A DNA stretch of 64,000 nucleotides from Streptomyces sp. NBC_01408 (GTDB lineage Bacteria; Actinomycetota; Actinomycetes; Streptomycetales; Streptomycetaceae): positions 4,371,501-4,435,500 of the forward strand of contig NZ_JAPEPJ010000001.1 of assembly GCF_026340255.1 (NCBI RefSeq). The letters run 5' to 3'. This document shows positions 1-9,565 of this stretch, in pieces. Numbering within the stretch: position 1 is the first letter of the stretch; every line of letters starts with the position of its first letter. Below the pieces are notes generated by a model. The model made no database searches. It had not been told where the DNA came from and saw only the letters and a list, made by a program, of their open reading frames with translations. Both the position numbers and the translations under genes were made by a program.

Positions 1-316
1 CATCGTCCGGGGCCGCGGCGCCGGCCAGACGCTCACCGGCGAGGAGGAGTTCGGCGTCCTCGCGCCCGAATTCTCGGTGACGGGCGAGCCGTTCGAGGTC
101 CTGGTCGAGGGAGCCCGGTCCGGCCGGCCCGTCAGCGTCAGCCTGTCCGCGTCCGGGGGCGGGCCGGCCGGCGAACCGGTCCCGCTCACCCCCGACGGCA
201 GCGGCCTGCTGCGCGCCGCGCTCACGGCACCGTCCGCCGGCACGTGGGTGCTGCGGCTGGAGGCCCAGGGCCCCTACGCCGTGCACCGCGAGGTCCTCAC
301 GGTCGTGGACGCGTGA
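1..316 (+). CDS. C-terminal end of an unidentified protein (partial)
   Basis: The reading frame is open from the window edge (codons begin at base 2) and stops with TGA at 314-316, so only about 104 C-terminal residues are visible. The piece looks like a beta-sandwich (Ig-like) tail: alternating hydrophobic and charged residues, Gly/Pro turns, and repeated short strands such as FEVLVEG and WVLRLEA. No catalytic motif is visible and I do not recognise the family. It converges on the NlpC/P60 gene with a 28-base gap. GTG at 77 is inside the frame and is probably not the true start. Confidence 0.6.
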   Translation, partial: IVRGRGAGQTLTGEEEFGVLAPEFSVTGEPFEVLVEGARSGRPVSVSLSASGGGPAGEPVPLTPDGSGLLRAALTAPSAGTWVLRLEAQGPYAVHREVLTVVDA

Positions 317-344
317 GACGCCGGGAGGGGTACCGCCCGAGAGC

Positions 345-1196
345 TCAGTCCTCGCAGGTGGGCACCCCTTCCAGCCACGCGGCCCCACGGACGTAGATGT
401 TGCTGACCCAGGCCCGGTAGTCGGGCAGGTAGGACCAGGCGTCGTTGGTGTAGCCGTCCGAGGTGACCTCCTCCGCGTGCTTCTGGCAGCCGACCCGGAT
501 CGTCGTCGGCCCGGGGAAGGCGTAGACGCGTTCGGCCCGGACGGACGGCTGGGCCTTGGTCCAGACTCCGGTGCCCCATGTCTGGAAGACGTGACCGGTC
601 ACCGGACCCGCGTCGATCCGGACCGCGCCGTAGTAGTCGCCGGACAGCCGGACGTCACTGACCATCAGCTTCGTGCCGGACTGGCGGGCCTCGGCCATCT
701 TGCCCGCACCGAGGTAGACGGCGATGTGGTGCAGCTGCCGGGAGGTGCCCCACACCAGCAGGTCACCGGGGAGCAGCGGGCCGAGGCCCTGGGCGGCGGT
801 GAAGCGTCCGGCGGCCCGGTGCGTGTAGTACTGGCTGCTGGCGACCCCGTTGAGGATGTCCGACCCGGCGGCCTGGGCGTAGGCGTGGCGGACCAGCCCC
901 GAGCAGTCGAAACCCAGCCGCTCGGGATCGTGTTCGCTGGCCGGGTCGCTCGGGTCCACCTGCCCGTACGTGGCACCGGGCTGCGGACCGTGGCCGCCGC
1001 CCCAGGTGTACCAGACGTCGGCGTCGACCTGCGCGCAGGCCGCGGCGACGGCTCTTTCGGCGGTGGCGGAGGCTCCCGGCGCCCGTACGGCACACGAGCC
1101 GTCGGCGGCGGCCGCCGGGGAGGGCGCGGAGAGGGGGAGGGCGAGCAGGGCGAACAGGGCGATGAGCGGGCCGAAGAGAGTGGACCGGCGCAGCAT
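345..1196 (-). CDS. Secreted NlpC/P60-family cysteine hydrolase
   Basis: 283 aa, ATG at 1196. An N-terminal Sec signal peptide (LIALFALLALPLSA core, ending near AAAA at 28-31) is followed by an NlpC/P60 domain: the nucleophile is Cys98 in the FDCSGLV motif and the partner His157 is in HHIAVYLG. Family members cleave peptidoglycan stem peptides outside the cell. The last 75 residues, with two cysteines, look like a small SH3-like or cell-wall-binding module. It lies 221 bases downstream of, and in the same direction as, the HTH-STAND-WD40 gene, but the gap suggests its own promoter. The much longer open frame that runs upstream through the neighbouring gene is a GC-bias artefact. Confidence 0.85.
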   Translation of the reverse strand: MLRRSTLFGPLIALFALLALPLSAPSPAAAADGSCAVRAPGASATAERAVAAACAQVDADVWYTWGGGHGPQPGATYGQVDPSDPASEHDPERLGFDCSGLVRHAYAQAAGSDILNGVASSQYYTHRAAGRFTAAQGLGPLLPGDLLVWGTSRQLHHIAVYLGAGKMAEARQSGTKLMVSDVRLSGDYYGAVRIDAGPVTGHVFQTWGTGVWTKAQPSVRAERVYAFPGPTTIRVGCQKHAEEVTSDGYTNDAWSYLPDYRAWVSNIYVRGAAWLEGVPTCED

Positions 1197-1417
1197 GCGG
1201 GGCCTCGATTCTGTGTGGGGTCGGTCGTCGGACGCGGATCTCGGGAGGGGCCGGGCGGGTCGCCCTGCGCTCGCCCGTGCAGTTCGTGCGGCGCTCCCCC
1301 CGACGCAGCCTGGGGGCCGCCGCCCCCGCGCGTCGAGGCTCCGGCGGCGCACCACCCGAACGGGCAACGGGAAACCCCTGGGAAACCCCCGCCCGGCCGA
1401 CCGGGGGAGCACCCGCG

Positions 1418-4400
1418 TCACGACTCCTCGCACGCGGGACCGGCGGAGCCGGAGGAGCCGGGCAGGAGCGCGGCCGACCGCCGCGCGCCGAGCTCCGCGC
1501 GCAGCCGGCAGATCTCCGCCAGCCGCTCTCCGGCGTCCAGGTCCCACAGCCGCACGGTCCCGTCGGTGCTGCTGCTGGCCACCGTCCGCCCGTCGGGTGC
1601 GAAGACGACGCCCCACACCGCGTTCGAGTGCCCCGTCAGCGTGGCCGCGAGCCGGCGCCCGGCCACGTCCCACAGCCGCACCGTACGGTCGTTGCCGCTG
1701 GACGCGAGCGTGCGCCCGTCGGGGGAGAAGGAGATGCCCCGCGCGGAACCGGTGTGCCCCGTCAGCTCCGCCACGAGGAGGTGCCGCCCGGCGTCCCACA
1801 GGCGTACGGTCCCGTCGTTGCCGCTGCTCGCCAGGGACCGGCCGTCCGGGCCGAAGGCCACCCCCCGCACCGCCCCCGTATGACCGGTGAGCGTGGCCAG
1901 CGGACGGCGGGCCGGCACGTCCCACAGCCGCACGGTCAGATCGTCGCCGGCGCTCGCCAGGGTGCGCCCGTCGGGGCTGAACACCACGTCGTTGGCGAAG
2001 TCGGTGTGGCCGCTGAGCGTGGCGAGGAGGCTGCGCCCCGGGACGTCCCACAGCCGGACCGCGCCGTCCGACCCGGCCGAGGCCAGGGTCCGTCCGTCGG
2101 GCGCGAAGGCCACCGAGAACACGGTGCCGTGCCGGCTGGTGAGCGTGGCCAGCGCGGTGCCCGCGGCGACGTCCCAGAGCCGGATCGTGCCGTCGGACCC
2201 GGCCGAGGCCAGGGTCCGCCCGTCGGGGGCGAAGGCCACCGAGAACACCGTCTCGCCGTGCCAGGTGAACGAGGCCACGACCCGCCGCCGCGCCACGTCC
2301 CACAGCCGCACCGCGTGGTCGGCTTCGGCGGTAGCCAGCAGTTCGCCCCGCGGGCCGTAGGCGGCGTGCCAGATCTCGGTGAACGGACGCGCCGTCAGCA
2401 CCCGGCCGCGCAGGTCCCACAGCACCACGGACTGGTCGAACCCGGCGGTGGCCAGCAGGGTCCCGGCGGAGTCCACGGCCACCCCGAGCACGTAGTCGGT
2501 GTGTCCGGCGAGCGTGGCGACGGCCCGGCCGCTGGGCACGTCCCACAGCCGGGTCGTCCCGTCGCCGCCCGCGCTGACGACGGTCGTCCCGTCGGGCGTG
2601 TAGGCGACCGCGTTCACGTCGTCGCTGTGCCCGGTCAGGCTCGCGCTCTGGCGGTGCGCCGCCACGTCCCACAGCCGCACGGTCCGGTCCACGCCCCCGG
2701 TGGCGGCCGTCTTCCCGTCCGGTGAGAACGCCGCGCCCAGCACCTCGTCGGTGTGCCCGGGGAGCACGGCGATCGGCCCCGCCTCCACCGCGTCCCACAG
2801 CCGTACGGTCCGGTCGGCTCCCGCCGAGACCAGGGTCCGGCCGTCCGGGGCGTAGGCCAGGGCGTTGACCTTCCCGGTGTGTCCGGTGAGGGTGGCCACG
2901 GCCCGGTGCTCCCCGGCGGTCTCCCACAGCCGGATCGTGCCGTCCGCCCCCGCCGAGGCCAGCGTCCGCCCGTCGGGCGCGAAGGCCAGCGCCCGCGCGC
3001 CCGTGGTGCTCGCTGGGAGGTCCGTCGCCGTACGGGGGTCCGCGACCTGCCAGAGCCGGGCGGGCCCGTCCGTGGCGGTCGCCGCGAGCATCCGGCCGTC
3101 GGGGCTGAAGGCGACCGAGCGCACCCGGCCGGGCAGGGTGAGGGTCGCGGTCGTCACCCGGTCCGCCACCCGCCGCAGCGTGACCGTGCCGTCGGAACTG
3201 GCCGTCGCGAGGAGTTGGTTGCCCGGCGCGAAGGCCACCGCGTTGACCGGGCCGCCGTGCCCGCCGAGCCGGGTGACGAAGGGCTGGGCCTGGGTGCTCA
3301 GCAGCGCCCCGCGCGCCTCGCCGGTCGGCTCGGTCCGGTACGCCTCCCCGGCGAGCAGCATCGACCGCTCCGGCTGGCCGGCGGCCAGCGAGGTGGACTG
3401 CAGGGCCAGCGCCCGCGACCGGGCCACGCGTTCCTGGGCCAGGGCGCCCGAGCGCTGCTGGTAGGCCAGCCCCCCGGCGGTCAGGGCGAGGGCCAGCAGG
3501 ACGACGAGGGTGGCCAGCATCCCCTGGCGCAGCCGGACCTGACGCCTGGACTGCCGCTCCCGGCTGTCCTCGGCGGCCTGGCTCGCCCGCAGGAAGTCCG
3601 CTTCCCGCGGGGCGAGCCGGCTCCTGCCGTCGAACTCGTCCGCCCAGGAGCGGACGCTGTCCAGCCGGGTCCCGCGGTAGAGGGCGGAGGCATCGCGGCC
3701 CTCGCGCTCCCACTCGTCGGCGGCGTGGGCCAGCTGCTGGTGGATCAGCAGCCCGGCGCGGTCGGCGTGGATCCAGCCGTGCAGCCGGGGCCAGGCGTGC
3801 AGCAGCGCCTCGTGGGTGATCTCGACGGTGTCGCTGCCCATGGTGATCAGCCGGGCCCGGACGAAGGGGTCGAGCGCCGCCGCGACGCCGTCCGCGTCGG
3901 CCAGTTGCTCCATCAGCGCGGTCCGGCCGATGCGGCGCCGGGTGGCCCCCGTACCGTCGGCGACGTGCACCAGGCGCACCAGGATGCGGCGGATGGTCTT
4001 CTGCTCGGCCGGGTACAGGCGGGCGAACACGTTCTCGGCGGTACGGGCGATCGCCCCGCGGATGCCGCCGCTGTGCTCGTACCCGGCGACGGTCAGGGTG
4101 GCCCCCTCGCGCCGCTGCCAGGTCGCCATCAGCGCGTGGGACATCAGGGGGAGCGCACCGGACGGGGTGTGGCCGGGCCCCGCGCCCGCCCCGGGGGGCG
4201 CAGGCTCCTCGCGCAGCCCGGCGTCGCGCAGGAGCAGCGGGACCAGGCCCGGTTCGAGGGTGAGCCCGGCCAGTTCGGCCGGTCGGGTGATCGACTCCCG
4301 CAGCTCCGCCACGGACATCGGGGGCAGGACGAACAGCCCCTCGGTGAAGACGGAGGCCAGTTCCGGCAGGTCCAGGCAGTTCCCGGAGAAGTCGGCCCGT

Positions 4401-5347
4401 ACGCCGAGCACCACGACCGCGGGATCGGGCCCGGCGGTGTCCGGGCCGGCCGTGGCCACCGCGCGGAGCACCCGTACGAAGGCGCTCCGCTCCTCCTCGT
4501 CCGGGCAGAGGGTGAACAGCTCCTCGAACTGGTCGACGATCAGCACCGGGCGGACGGGTGGCGGCTGCGGTTCCCGGGCCGCCGCCGGGGCGCTGTCCGC
4601 GAGCCGGCGGACGGCTTCGAGTAACGCCCTGGGCCGGGCGCGCACTTCCCGTGCGGTGACGGCGAGATCGCTGCCCACCACCTTCGCGGCGCAGTCGAGC
4701 AGCTCCTCCAGCGGATGCGCGGTGGGAGTGAAGGCGACCACCGGCCAGCCCTCCGCGCCGGGCATCGGGAAGCGGTCGCGGCGTCGGAGGGCCGGTACGA
4801 GACCGGCGTTCAGCAGGGAGGACTTGCCGGCGCCCGAGGGGGCGACCAGCATCAGCGGCCCGTTCCCGATGCGCTCGAAGACCCGCTCGGCGAGTTCGGC
4901 CGTGGCGCGCTCGCGGCCGAAGAACAACTCCGCGTCCTGGGAGGTGAACGCCGGCAGACCGCGGTAGGGGCATGCGCCGTCGGACTGCGGACCCGCCTCT
5001 TCGGTTCCGGTTCCGGTTCCGCTTCCGTCACCAGCGCCGACGCCGGCGCGGGTGACGTCGTCGGGGGATTCACCCTCCCGGGCCATCCGCAGGAGCCCAC
5101 CCTCTGCTCGCAGTACCTCGTCGCAGCGACGTGCGACATCGACGGTGACGCGCTTCGAGCCGGTCTCGATCTTGCTGAGGTAGCCCTTGCTGTAATGCGT
5201 CTGACGGGCCAGATCGGCGAGCGACAGGCCGCGTTGCACCCGAAGACGCCGCAGCTGCGCCGGAAACGACGGCGCGGCGTCCTCGGGTGGCTCGTGCTGG
5301 TGACCGGTCTTCCGCCGGCGGTCCGGATCCCCCACAACATCCCCCAT
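1418..5347 (-). CDS. HTH-STAND NTPase-WD40 repeat protein, 1309 aa
   Basis: Residues 26-81 are an XRE-type helix-turn-helix; a linker leads to a STAND (nSTAND1-like) NTPase with P-loop APSGAGKSS at 169-177 and Walker B VLIVDQFEE near 268-276. One transmembrane or hydrophobic helix lies near residue 625, followed by 14 WD40 repeats (each ending near RLWD) to the C terminus, enough for two seven-bladed propellers. Such proteins are thought to be ATP-switched sensors in which the propeller detects a signal and the NTPase oligomerises; here the output may be DNA binding. The target is unknown. Codon 242 (4624-4622) is a TTA, so translation probably needs bldA tRNA. GTG at 5359 is an alternative start; neither start has a strong ribosome-binding site. 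Confidence 0.85.
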   Translation of the reverse strand: MGDVVGDPDRRRKTGHQHEPPEDAAPSFPAQLRRLRVQRGLSLADLARQTHYSKGYLSKIETGSKRVTVDVARRCDEVLRAEGGLLRMAREGESPDDVTRAGVGAGDGSGTGTGTEEAGPQSDGACPYRGLPAFTSQDAELFFGRERATAELAERVFERIGNGPLMLVAPSGAGKSSLLNAGLVPALRRRDRFPMPGAEGWPVVAFTPTAHPLEELLDCAAKVVGSDLAVTAREVRARPRALLEAVRRLADSAPAAAREPQPPPVRPVLIVDQFEELFTLCPDEEERSAFVRVLRAVATAGPDTAGPDPAVVVLGVRADFSGNCLDLPELASVFTEGLFVLPPMSVAELRESITRPAELAGLTLEPGLVPLLLRDAGLREEPAPPGAGAGPGHTPSGALPLMSHALMATWQRREGATLTVAGYEHSGGIRGAIARTAENVFARLYPAEQKTIRRILVRLVHVADGTGATRRRIGRTALMEQLADADGVAAALDPFVRARLITMGSDTVEITHEALLHAWPRLHGWIHADRAGLLIHQQLAHAADEWEREGRDASALYRGTRLDSVRSWADEFDGRSRLAPREADFLRASQAAEDSRERQSRRQVRLRQGMLATLVVLLALALTAGGLAYQQRSGALAQERVARSRALALQSTSLAAGQPERSMLLAGEAYRTEPTGEARGALLSTQAQPFVTRLGGHGGPVNAVAFAPGNQLLATASSDGTVTLRRVADRVTTATLTLPGRVRSVAFSPDGRMLAATATDGPARLWQVADPRTATDLPASTTGARALAFAPDGRTLASAGADGTIRLWETAGEHRAVATLTGHTGKVNALAYAPDGRTLVSAGADRTVRLWDAVEAGPIAVLPGHTDEVLGAAFSPDGKTAATGGVDRTVRLWDVAAHRQSASLTGHSDDVNAVAYTPDGTTVVSAGGDGTTRLWDVPSGRAVATLAGHTDYVLGVAVDSAGTLLATAGFDQSVVLWDLRGRVLTARPFTEIWHAAYGPRGELLATAEADHAVRLWDVARRRVVASFTWHGETVFSVAFAPDGRTLASAGSDGTIRLWDVAAGTALATLTSRHGTVFSVAFAPDGRTLASAGSDGAVRLWDVPGRSLLATLSGHTDFANDVVFSPDGRTLASAGDDLTVRLWDVPARRPLATLTGHTGAVRGVAFGPDGRSLASSGNDGTVRLWDAGRHLLVAELTGHTGSARGISFSPDGRTLASSGNDRTVRLWDVAGRRLAATLTGHSNAVWGVVFAPDGRTVASSSTDGTVRLWDLDAGERLAEICRLRAELGARRSAALLPGSSGSAGPACEES

Positions 5348-5441
5348 GGCACAGCACACCCAGGCAGCGAGATGACGCTGCCAAGGCTACAGCGGGGGTC
5401 GGACGGACGGCCAAGTCCCGGTTCCGGTATGACGAGAATAC

Positions 5442-5478
5442 GAGTGTCCGGAGCCCTGGTCGGAGGCTCCGGACACTC
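5442..5478 (-). terminator. Rho-independent-type hairpin
   Basis: A perfect 14-bp inverted repeat (5442-5455 with 5465-5478) has a 9-base loop and sits just past the stop codon of the I36-like gene on the minus strand. It also separates that gene from the STAND gene promoter. There is no U-tract, as is common in Streptomyces. Confidence 0.75.
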
Positions 5479-5495
5479 CCCCCGTCAGGCGGGGG

Positions 5496-5861
5496 TCACG
5501 GCCGGTTGAGGCGGATCGAGTTGATCGGCCCGAGGTCGGCGTACACGCCCTTGCCCGCCTCGATCAGGTAGCCGCAGCCCGCGCCGTTGTACCCGGTGCA
5601 CAGGTTCGCGGACGCGCCGCCGGTCTGGTTGTTGAGGACCCAGTGGTTCCCGAACTGGTTGCTCAGGTTGTGGGCCCCGTAGGCGTAGAAGATGTGGGTC
5701 GGCTTGACGGCCGGGTTCTGGTTCTGCGGGTAGATGCAGACCGCCCCGTCGGGGCACCCGGCCCAGGCGTCGGCCGGCGCGGCGCCGGCCGTACCGTTGA
5801 GCGCGATCACGGCGACGGCGGCGGTCGCGAGCGCGGCGGCGCCGCGGAACATCTTGCGCAT
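5496..5861 (-). CDS. Secreted peptidase inhibitor I36-like small protein
   Basis: 121 aa with an ATG at 5861 and a good ribosome-binding site (GAGGGGA, 7 bases upstream). Residues 1-28 form a Sec signal peptide ending in AGAAPA. The mature 93-residue part begins with a CPDGAVCIYP block, typical of the Streptomyces I36 metalloproteinase-inhibitor/beta-gamma-crystallin-like family, and has four cysteines that could form two disulfides. Its target is not visible in the sequence. It is monocistronic, followed by a strong hairpin terminator. Confidence 0.7.
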   Translation of the reverse strand: MRKMFRGAAALATAAVAVIALNGTAGAAPADAWAGCPDGAVCIYPQNQNPAVKPTHIFYAYGAHNLSNQFGNHWVLNNQTGGASANLCTGYNGAGCGYLIEAGKGVYADLGPINSIRLNRP

Positions 5862-6033
5862 GATTTCCCCTCGTGGGTCTTGCCTCGTGCTGACACCTTC
5901 AGCCTGTCCCGGAGCCGCCCGGGGGTCGACGGGTTTCCTGTTGCCCGTCACGGGGACGGCCGGGAAACCGCCCGTGACCTGGCCGGACGCGTGAGCGGAG
6001 GCAACGGCCCGGGAGGAAGATCCGCTCCGCGGG

Positions 6034-6540
6034 GTGGAGCCGCGCACGCTGGCGGAGCACCGGCTGGCCCGTCGGCTCACCGTGGAGCGGCTGGCGTACC
6101 GCATCGGCATGGACCCGGCCGAGTACCGCGTGGCGGAGGCGGCGCGGCAGTGGCACGGGGACGCCCGGCAGACCAGGGCCCTGGTCGAGGCCCTGGGCCT
6201 GTCCCTGCGCAAGCTCATCGGGATCATGGGCCGCGGCGAGGAGCTGGCCGGTCACCTCCGGTCGGCCGTGAGCGGGCGGTGGAAGGCGCACGTGGACCCG
6301 GTGGCGGAGATCGTGGTGGTCGACGCGACCAGCGTGGGCGACGCGCTGCGCACGATGCACGGCGAGTTCGCGGAGTTCTCGGAGCGGTACATGGGGCACC
6401 TGGTCGCCCTGAACGACGACACCCGGCTCAAGGAGACAGCGGCCGAGCGCGCCGCCTACCTGAACCGGCTCGCCGACCACTTCTGGGAACTGGTCGGCGA
6501 AGCGGGCGAGGCCTCCCCCTTCCCCGCGGGCGGCCGCTGA
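6034..6540 (+). CDS. XRE-like HTH protein of unknown function
   Basis: 168 aa from GTG at 6034, with GGAGGA about 15 bases upstream (a rather long spacing, so the start is uncertain). Residues 4-65 resemble a helix-turn-helix with an alpha-helical XRE pattern, including LTVERLAYRIGM and LVEALGLSLRKLIGIM; the rest is helical and acidic with no known motif. It is divergent from the I36-like gene and converges on the permease gene through a shared hairpin. I infer a small DNA-binding protein and cannot name a target. Confidence 0.55.
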   Translation: MEPRTLAEHRLARRLTVERLAYRIGMDPAEYRVAEAARQWHGDARQTRALVEALGLSLRKLIGIMGRGEELAGHLRSAVSGRWKAHVDPVAEIVVVDATSVGDALRTMHGEFAEFSERYMGHLVALNDDTRLKETAAERAAYLNRLADHFWELVGEAGEASPFPAGGR

Positions 6541-6552
6541 CGGGGCGCCGGA

Positions 6553-6588
6553 CGCCCACGGACCCCGGTGCGCCGGAACCCGTGGGCG
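6553..6588. terminator. Bidirectional hairpin terminator
   Basis: A 9-bp stem (6553-6561 with 6580-6588) with an inner CCGG-tgcg-CCGG stem lies between the convergent HTH gene and the NCS2 permease gene. Confidence 0.7.
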
Positions 6589-6610
6589 GGGGTGGAAGGA
6601 TGCCGGTGCG

Positions 6611-8043
6611 TCAGCGGGCCGGCGCGCCCAGGGACGGATCCGCGGGGCCGCCGTCTCCGATGCGGTCCCAGTCGATCTCCATCGTGGTGCGGCTGGTGAA
6701 CACGTTGAACAGCAGGTTCAACGTGATGGCCGTGAGGGCGCCGAGCGTGATGCCGCTGTCGAGCACCGCCCGGACGCCGTCGGGCATCCGGTCGAAGAAC
6801 GGCCCTACCGTGGCCGGCAGCATCGCGGCGCCGAGACTCACCCCCAGGATCAGGGCGTTGCGCTCCTCGCGCAGATCGGCCTTGGCCAGGATCTGGACGC
6901 CGACCGCGGCGACCATGCCGAACATCGAGAGCGCGGCGCCGCCGAGCACCGGGTGCGGGATCGCCGCGACCAGGCCGCCCGCCTTCGGCAGCAGCCCCAG
7001 GACGATCATGAACAGGCCGGCCGCGACGACCACGTACCGGCTCATGACCCTGGACATGCGCACGAGGCCGATGTTCTCGGCGAACGCCACGTACGGGAAG
7101 GAGTTGAGGACGCCGCCGAGCACCGTGGCGGCGCCATCGGCGCGCAGGGCCCGCGCGACCGTGTCGGTGTCCACTCTCCTGCGGGTGATCTCACCGATGG
7201 CGTAGACGTCCCCGGTGGTCTCCACCATGGTGATCAGCATGACCACGAGCATGGCGGCCATCGGCAGCAGCTCGAACCGCGGCATTCCGTAGTGGAACGG
7301 GGTGGTGACGCCGAACCAGGCGCTGTCGCGCACGGCCGTGAAATCGGTGTCGCCGAGGAACCAGGCGACGGCGGTGCCGGCCACCAGCCCGAGCAGCACG
7401 GCGAGGCTGCCGAGTAAGGGCTTGCCGACGCGGACCACGGCCAGGATGAAGAGCAGGGTGCCCAGCGCGTACGCGAGGTTCTCCGGGTCCCCGTACGCGG
7501 GGCTGCCGATCAGGTGCGCGCCGCCGGCCGCGTCCTGCAGGGCCACCGGGATCAGCGTGATGCCGATGATCGTGAGGATCGTGCCGATCACGACCGGCGG
7601 GAAGTACTTGGCCAGCTTGCTGAAGACCGGCGCGAACAGGAACGTCGCTATGCCGGCCGTGATCACCGCACCGTAGACGACGAGCAGCCCGGCGGTGCCG
7701 CCGCCCGCGCCCGTACCGATGGCGATCATGGGTGAGACCGCGGTGAAGGTGACGCCCTGGACCAGGGGCAGCCGGGCGCCGACCTTCCAGACGCCGAGCG
7801 CCTGGATGATCGAGGCGATACCGCAGGTCAGCAGGTCCGCGTTGATGAGGTGGATGAGCTCCTGGCGGGAGAGGCCCTGTGCGTTCCCGAGCAGGACGGG
7901 GACGATGACGGCCGCCGCGTAAACGCGAGGACGTGCTGGAACCCGTAGAGGGCGAGCCGGGGGAGGGGGAGCAACTCGTCGACGGGGTGCGCCCGCTGGT
8001 GCGGGGCCCGTCGGGAGCGCTGCCGGGGGAGTCGTCGTGCCAT
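6611..8043 (-). pseudogene. NCS2-family xanthine/uracil permease, frameshifted
   Basis: From ATG at 8043 the first 41 codons read as the usual start of a nucleobase:cation symporter-2 (HPVDELLPLPRLALYGFQHV), then continue out of frame. The following frame, beginning YAAAVIVPVLLG, contains the rest of a full-length permease with about 12-14 membrane segments to the stop at 6611. Restoring one T to the TTT run at 7919-7921 (minus strand) joins both parts into a normal 477-residue protein. The gene is therefore either a recent pseudogene or the result of a sequencing or indel error in a homopolymer. A longer open frame upstream of the shift gives an unrelated low-complexity N terminus and is not credible. 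A TTA codon lies at 7417-7415. Confidence 0.85.
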
Positions 8044-8429
8044 CTCTGCCTTGCCTTCGCGAGGTAGGTGAATGAGAGAGGGCCGCCGCCCTCCGGTCCC
8101 GGATGACAGGACGGGGGCAGGCAGGCTCGTACCGAGCGGACGTCGCGCGGTGTTGCCGACAGCACGTCACTCTTGACTGCGATTGCGTCCTGGATTGGGA
8201 GGACGTCCTTCGATCGGCGCAGCGGATGCCCATTTGTTCATGGGATCCGAAGGAATGCCCGATCGAGGGCGCTCACCATAGCCAAAGGCTGTGTTTCCTC
8301 GCGAGTAACCGGGCGAGGAGCCGCCCCGACCCCCTTTCGCAGTATGGAAATGGAGCCGTTTGCGCACCATATGTATCCATCCGCTTACCCGGTGTGGCGA
8401 GAGGTGCTGATCGCCCATAGCTTCGGAAT
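8044..8429. other. 386-base divergent intergenic region
   Basis: No gene is seen. It must hold the promoters of the permease (leftward) and of the beta-helix gene (rightward). Base composition is lower in GC than the flanks, especially 8150-8430. A small hairpin (CCTCGC at 8297-8302 with GCGAGG at 8313-8318) is present. I could not identify a riboswitch or a known operator. Confidence 0.5.
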
Positions 8430-9530
8430 GTGACGAACCGACAGCTGAAGTACCTCACCTGCATCTCCGTCGTGATGGCCGCGGGGATCGGCGCAGCCGC
8501 GCCTTCCGCGACAGCGACAGCGACCGCCACGGTGGCGGCGGCCAGACACACGGTGCGCGCGGGCGAGTCGATCCAGGAAGCGGTGGACGCCGCAAAGCCG
8601 GGAGACACCATCACGGTGATGCCCGGCACCTATCGCGAGAACGTGCTGATCACGAAGCGGCTGACCCTGCGCGGGTGGGGCAGTCAGACGGTGATCATGC
8701 CGCCGGCCGCGGCGCCCGCGCCGCTGCCCGCACGCGCGGTCACCCCCTGCTCGCAGGCCGACACCGGAATCTGCGTCATGGGCACGGCGGCACGGACCGT
8801 CGACCGGGTGACCATCCGGGCGCTGACCCTCTCGGGCTTCAAGAGGAACGGCCTCTGGGCCTCCTACACCGACCGGCTCACCGTCGAGAAGGTGACCTCC
8901 GAGAAGAACGGCACCTGGGGCATGGCCCAGGAGCACTCCACCCGGGGCGTGTTCCGCTACAACGTCGCCCGGGACAACGCGGAGTCCGGCATCTTCATCG
9001 CCAACACCGTCGCACGGGAGGGCGGCGCCATCGACACCCTGGGCGCCGTGGTCCGCCGCAACACGCTGACCGGGAACCGCATCGGAGTGACGGCCAGGCG
9101 GGTCAGGAACATGACCATCCACGACAACACCCTCACCGGCAACTGCGGCGGCGTGTTCGTCGTCGGGGACGAGGGCGAGCCGGGCGCCGGAGACATGACC
9201 ATCCGCGGCAACAGGATCCACGCGAACAACAAGTTCTGCCGCGGCAACAGCCGCCTGCCCGACATCCAGGGCGCCGGCATCGTCCTCACCGGAGCGGAGG
9301 AGACGATCATCCGGACGAACTCCATCCGCGACAACGTGGGCGCCTCGCCGATCTCGGGCGGAATCCTGCTCTTCAAGAGCTTCGTGGGCGCCCAGAACAC
9401 CGACAACGTCATCAGGGACAACCTGGTCAGGGGCAACAAGCCGGCGGACCTGGCCAACCAGGGCACCGGCACGGGCAACACGTTCCGCGGCAACCAGTGC
9501 CAGGTGTCCCAGCCCGCGGGGATGTGCTGA
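8430..9530 (+). CDS. Secreted right-handed parallel beta-helix protein
   Basis: 366 aa from GTG at 8430. The signal peptide (residues 1-35, AAGIGAAAPSATA region) is followed by the phrase IQEAVDAAKPGDTITVMPGTY at the start of a pectate-lyase-like helix, and by repeated coils such as NTLTGNRIGV and NTLTGNCGGVFV. These features mark a right-handed beta-helix of the NosD/pectate lyase type that usually binds or cleaves polysaccharide. No lyase-specific catalytic set can be assigned. The stop is 35 bases before the methyltransferase-like gene, so the two may be co-transcribed, although the functional link is unclear. Confidence 0.8.
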   Translation: MTNRQLKYLTCISVVMAAGIGAAAPSATATATATVAAARHTVRAGESIQEAVDAAKPGDTITVMPGTYRENVLITKRLTLRGWGSQTVIMPPAAAPAPLPARAVTPCSQADTGICVMGTAARTVDRVTIRALTLSGFKRNGLWASYTDRLTVEKVTSEKNGTWGMAQEHSTRGVFRYNVARDNAESGIFIANTVAREGGAIDTLGAVVRRNTLTGNRIGVTARRVRNMTIHDNTLTGNCGGVFVVGDEGEPGAGDMTIRGNRIHANNKFCRGNSRLPDIQGAGIVLTGAEETIIRTNSIRDNVGASPISGGILLFKSFVGAQNTDNVIRDNLVRGNKPADLANQGTGTGNTFRGNQCQVSQPAGMC

Positions 9531-9565
9531 CCGGTGTTCCCCGTCTTCAGGAGAAACGAGGCCGA

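Noticed and set aside
1197..4973. Long open frame on the minus strand continuing upstream of the NlpC/P60 gene
   Set aside because: It is antisense-frame GC bias over the STAND-WD40 gene; it is rich in Arg/Gly/Ala/Pro and has no domain. Only the part after the ATG at 1196, with a signal peptide and NlpC motifs, is real.
8044..8233. N-terminal extension of the permease frame up to 8233
   Set aside because: The extension is low-complexity and lacks a credible start. The true N terminus is in another frame from ATG at 8043, with the conserved NCS2 start sequence.
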